Origin: Neodontobutis hainanensis
Taxonomy: Eukaryota > Chordata > Actinopteri > Gobiiformes > Odontobutidae
Reading direction: 5' to 3'
Assembly (NCBI GenBank): GCA_024349245.1
Contig: JALDNG010000015.1
Location: 16,548,001-16,612,000 of the forward strand
Length of the DNA stretch: 64,000 bases
Shown here: in pieces, positions 60,151 through 64,000 of the stretch
Position numbering within the stretch: position 1 is the stretch's first letter
Layout: each line of letters opens with the position of its first letter
Made by a program: the position numbers and the translations under genes
Notes under the pieces: generated by a model
Databases searched by the model: none
Told to the model about the DNA's origin: nothing
What the model saw: the letters and a program-made list of their open reading frames with translations, nothing else

Positions 60151-62500
60151 ATGTTAGGCGTTCCCTGTGGCTGATGACTAGAAATTTTCTCACGGGGATG
60201 ATAAAGGGATAACAAAAAAAAAAATAAAGACTCCCTATGGATTTCCATTAATTTCTTTCTGACATGAGAACACATGGTGTCTGTGGTAAGGGGCGTAATG
60301 ACTAATGATGAAATGTTACTGAGTAAAAGTTTTTTATTCATTAAAAGAAATGATAGGGCCATCTTTGTCCCTATCATGTTGAAGATGTCATGTCAAATTG
60401 TCCCTGTTCCTTTTTGCAACGGGACAAACTGTCATCCACACATAGAAATTGATTGGCATGTGCTATACACTGAAAACCCCCTGAGGCATCAAAAACCCAT
60501 TACGATTTCTTAACATCTTTTCCTTTCAGGGAAGAATATTTCCATAATAAGCAAGTGACAGCAGCTCTCTTTTAACCCATAACACAGTTCATGGTGAAAA
60601 TGCCTGAGTTTGCACAAAAGTAATGGCTTTATCTGACGCCTCATTTTACCAAAGTGGTCTCTAGAATAATTTACCTGAACTTGAAAGATTAGCAAAGGGA
60701 AGGTGTAAGGTATAAATACAGTGTTACCCCTGTCTCTTAATAAAGTGGACAAAGTTTGCTTTTCTATTATTGCTGCATTTATTTCCTCTGCTGAATGGTC
60801 CATCCATGGCTCCTATAGGGGCCATTTTATTACAATAAAATTATTACAGAGATTACAATAGAAGTACTAAAACTCGCTCTATACCATAGCTACCTGAAAG
60901 CACTGTGAGCGGTGACTCACTGGCCCTAGAGCTCCTTGAATCTGTCTCAAGTTTCACTAAAATGCAGTGTGCTGTGAATCATTATTATTCCTCTGCTTTA
61001 TAAACCTGTACTTGCCTTACATTTTATTCCCTAATTGCAATTAACATACAGATTTTTTATTATTGTTATTATTTTACTTGATTATCAAAAGAAGCTCTTA
61101 TTGTGCTTTATCTAAATTGGTGAGCAGCATATTGTTTCAAGATCTGACATTTCTCTGACATATCTCCAAACAATATTTGGTTTCACACACATTTTAGTAA
61201 AACAAGATCAAATAAAAGCATAATTTATATTTTTTTGGTGATGCAGGATATTACATACAAGAGCATGAGGAGATTTACTGAGCTGCCAACAATTTAGGAG
61301 TCTGCAAAATTTAAGAGAGGCTGCTTCAAATCTATAATTTTTTTTTCCTACCAGCCAATTAAATATGTTGTGGCATTAAAGTCATACGTATTTATGCCAG
61401 GATCAGAAGCTTTAGCCAGGTGCCATTTGCTTACAGTAATACTTTGGTGAATACAAAAACTTGCTTGGTTTATAATGTCTCCAGCAGGTTAAGATTATGA
61501 TGTGTTTCTTAATTGGCAGGTAAAGAATGGAAAATGAACACCAAGACTTGCCCAGAGTCTTGAGGTAGGTAGATTCTAGAAAAAGAGATCATTTCAGTGG
61601 CTAAAGGTAGCCTTCAGCATCAGTGGACGATGGTCATTGTGTTGAGTAAAAACTCCATTTCTTCCTTTGGTTTTTGGTTCAAAATCTGTCAAAAATGTGT
61701 TTTACTCTCCTGGTATAGTTTCTGATCACGTAACGTCTTCTGAAAAGGTAATTACTCTGTTGAATGAAAGACATCTTGAATTGAATTGTGGTAATAGGGA
61801 AATAAAAAGCAAAAAATCAAAGACATTTTGGTTCCAACACCACTTGGTTTTTGAAGTGATCCTCTGACAAATGCACACCCTCTTCAAATGTGCCGACACT
61901 TATATCAAATTCGGTGTAAGAACTCAAATCTGTTTTCATAGCGGGGTTACATTTTTCAAGCTTATTTCAAGTCAGAGGCTAGATATAGATATGATATAAC
62001 AGCAGTTTCACAGGAGCATGGAAATGGGAGTTTCAGCAGAGCAAATAGGCAATAGCAAATAAAACCATTTAACCTCTTCAACCTGTCTACACTGTGGAGG
62101 CAAATGGCAAATACAGAAATGTTTTGGGTATATAGGCAGCCCCAGACCAGCATGCAGGTAGACCGTGCAGCACAGACCAATTCTCTGACCACTATATTGC
62201 TGTCAGCAGAATCTCATTATTCCAGTGCACTTCTGAGGCAATTATTAGGTGGGGAAATGCAAAGGTTTCTATTGGGGCACGTTATTTGTTCCAGGGTTAT
62301 GGCCATTTTTCTCTGTGTGACTTTTAGCAGTGCACGGGTCCAATTTTGGTGCATGTGATTGTATAGAGCTGGATGAAGGGAGTGCATAGACATCCTTATA
62401 GCCCTTTTCAGTGACCAAAAGTCAATGCTCAACCATTGGCTGCCTGGGCTTTATGAATAAGGCCCAGTTCCAATTCTCTAACTTCCCCTACCCCCTGCCC
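60151..62500. other. Intergenic DNA without recognisable genes
   Basis: No coding or RNA gene seen; short AT-rich frames only. Confidence 0.55.
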
Positions 62501-62505
62501 TAGCC

Positions 62506-62895
62506 CTACCCACTACCCACACAGACCTTTCCAATAAATGTATGACGGCTATCTTTTGCAACTGCTGTACATTCATTTACAGTACATCTTGCTCTGCTTT
62601 TGTGAAAATGTGGGTCATTAAAATTTTCATTCCCTTGTGAAAGATATATCTGACATGTCTGGGAACATAGGGTACATTTTGTATAACATTTCCATTTGAC
62701 ATTTTGCTTGGCTGTACCATCATATTTACTGTCATAATCGCTGGTGCATGCCATAGCCGAGCCGCTCTGACAGTAAGTGCATGATTTTCCTGTGAGCACA
62801 GTAGTTGAGACATACACTGTTCTGTTTCTATAAGGCAAAGTATTTAAAAATAATAGCTCATAATAATAGCTTTTTACTGTGGGAGGACGCCACAT
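62506..62895 (-). pseudogene. Possible piggyBac-type transposase zinc-finger remnant
   Basis: A 129-codon minus-strand frame contains spaced cysteines and histidines: GKSCTYCQS, then WKCYTKCTLCSQTC, then DPHFHKSRARC. Such a cysteine/histidine array recalls the C-terminal cross-brace finger of piggyBac-like transposases, but spacing is irregular and no catalytic domain is visible. A C-rich CCCTACCCCCTGCCCTAGCC stretch lies just beyond its 3' side. The frame has no obvious gene context. It could also be chance. Confidence 0.25.
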
Positions 62896-64000
62896 TTCCT
62901 TAGTCAGAAGAGCTATTAATAAAAGTTTATTTATAGATTAAACGGTCATGAGTGAAACATATTTACTGACCTTTTTTGACAAAGGTGATTTTGAGACTTG
63001 AGGACTAGTGAGATGTGCTAAAACAAACTTAAACTCAATTCAAAATAATGTTAATAGGTTGACTATCTTTGGCAACAATGAATGCCATAATAAAAAGATG
63101 TCAATAAAAGATTTTATGTCGCTCAAGCAGTTAAACCAGACTAAAAGTTTAAACGTGAATCAGTGTGTAAGTGTTTTTTACCAAAATTGGTTTGGAGAAG
63201 TAACACTAACACAGAAACTAAGCAAAGTGCAAGATACAGTATGTCTACCTCACAATTATGAATAAAACTGAAACGCACAAGAAAATCATTTTATTCATTA
63301 GGGTTATTGTTTTATATTCATTATATCTAGCTTGTAAAATCAAAACTAGGTCTCCCAGAAAATGCAGTTTTCTTAATGACATTATGCACAAAGCCCTGCA
63401 GGCAATCCTCGAAGTCCTGACTCAGCACTAGACTTTCAAATATTTTCCTTCCTCATTCTCTGAAAAAAAGTATTTACAAACATCATTATGAAAACGTATC
63501 CTGGCCGGAGCTCATTACTGATCAGCGAAATATGACTGATAAACAGGGTTAAAGCCTTTCTATTTGAGAGGTTTTGACCTTATGCAGCCTCATAAGACTA
63601 ATTGATGTAAATATCACAACAATAAGCTAATACTTAACAGGCAGAATGCACCATGCCAAAGAGTGTTTATTAATTAACAACATAGTCTGGTCTGTGCTAA
63701 GTTAAAAACACTGGCGAGAGCAGGGTTAAAGGTCATACTTTTGATTTTCATTTAAAACCATTAAAACTGTTTGTGTGATAGGAGTCATCTCAATATGTCT
63801 TTGAAGCCTTCAGCCTGAGCTAAAAGTTGAATGACTTACTCTCATATATAGGTATTAAGAATAAGTTAATTATGTTTTATGTTATGTTTATCACACTAGT
63901 CTAAATAAGAATTTGATAATTGTGAGAAATATAAAATGAAGACGATTTTATAAATGATTTGAAATTATGTTACAATTACGTAAATACATTTGTAGACATG
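62896..64000. other. Intergenic DNA to the window edge
   Basis: AT-rich, with no recognisable gene or repeat. Confidence 0.55.

Overview
The window looks like teleost fish nuclear DNA, probably a percomorph. It is AT-rich, gene-poor and dominated by non-coding sequence with scattered old transposon remnants. The only gene I can name is a lingo1 orthologue (lingo1a or lingo1b, not resolved) on the minus strand. It encodes a leucine-rich-repeat plus Ig single-pass membrane protein of the nervous system. The entire open reading frame sits in one exon (23076-24923).

The layout follows the gene from its 3' to its 5' side. Bases 1-21 kb lie downstream of lingo1 and are mostly featureless. They hold a SINE tail at the left edge, one possible terminal exon of an unidentified minus-strand gene (1051-1283), an L2-like LINE tail (10.8 kb), a large foldback repeat (15.3-16.0 kb), an exon-like GC-richer block (16.5-16.8 kb) and an AT microsatellite (18.3 kb). 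The lingo1 3' UTR and coding exon occupy about 22-24.94 kb. A good splice acceptor directly precedes the coding exon. Its first 12 bases are 5' UTR, so a reading frame begun further upstream would read intron.

Bases 24.94-46.01 kb look like one long lingo1 intron. It carries a foldback copy with 14-bp flanking direct repeats, two hAT insertions at one target site, a tRNA-derived SINE, a CpG-rich patch, a degenerate minisatellite and a weak TATA-like element. At 46.01-46.5 kb there is a CpG-rich, G-rich promoter region and a probable non-coding first exon ending in a strong GTGAGT donor. Joining this exon to the coding exon puts an 8-codon upstream ORF in frame with, and 24 nt before, the lingo1 start. 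A CTCF-like motif lies about 0.3 kb further upstream.

Bases 47-64 kb are intergenic. They hold a decayed Tc1/mariner element (55.4-56.7 kb), a short hAT-like terminus, another foldback copy (59.65-59.91 kb), an L2-like fragment and a possible piggyBac-type remnant (62.5-62.9 kb).

I found no CRISPR, operon, rRNA or tRNA gene, and nothing I would call a new biological system. The most distinctive unexplained structure is a five-copy family of foldback elements. Each has a conserved head at one end only, joined to a palindromic body. The serial use of one 8-bp target by two hAT elements is the next most interesting.
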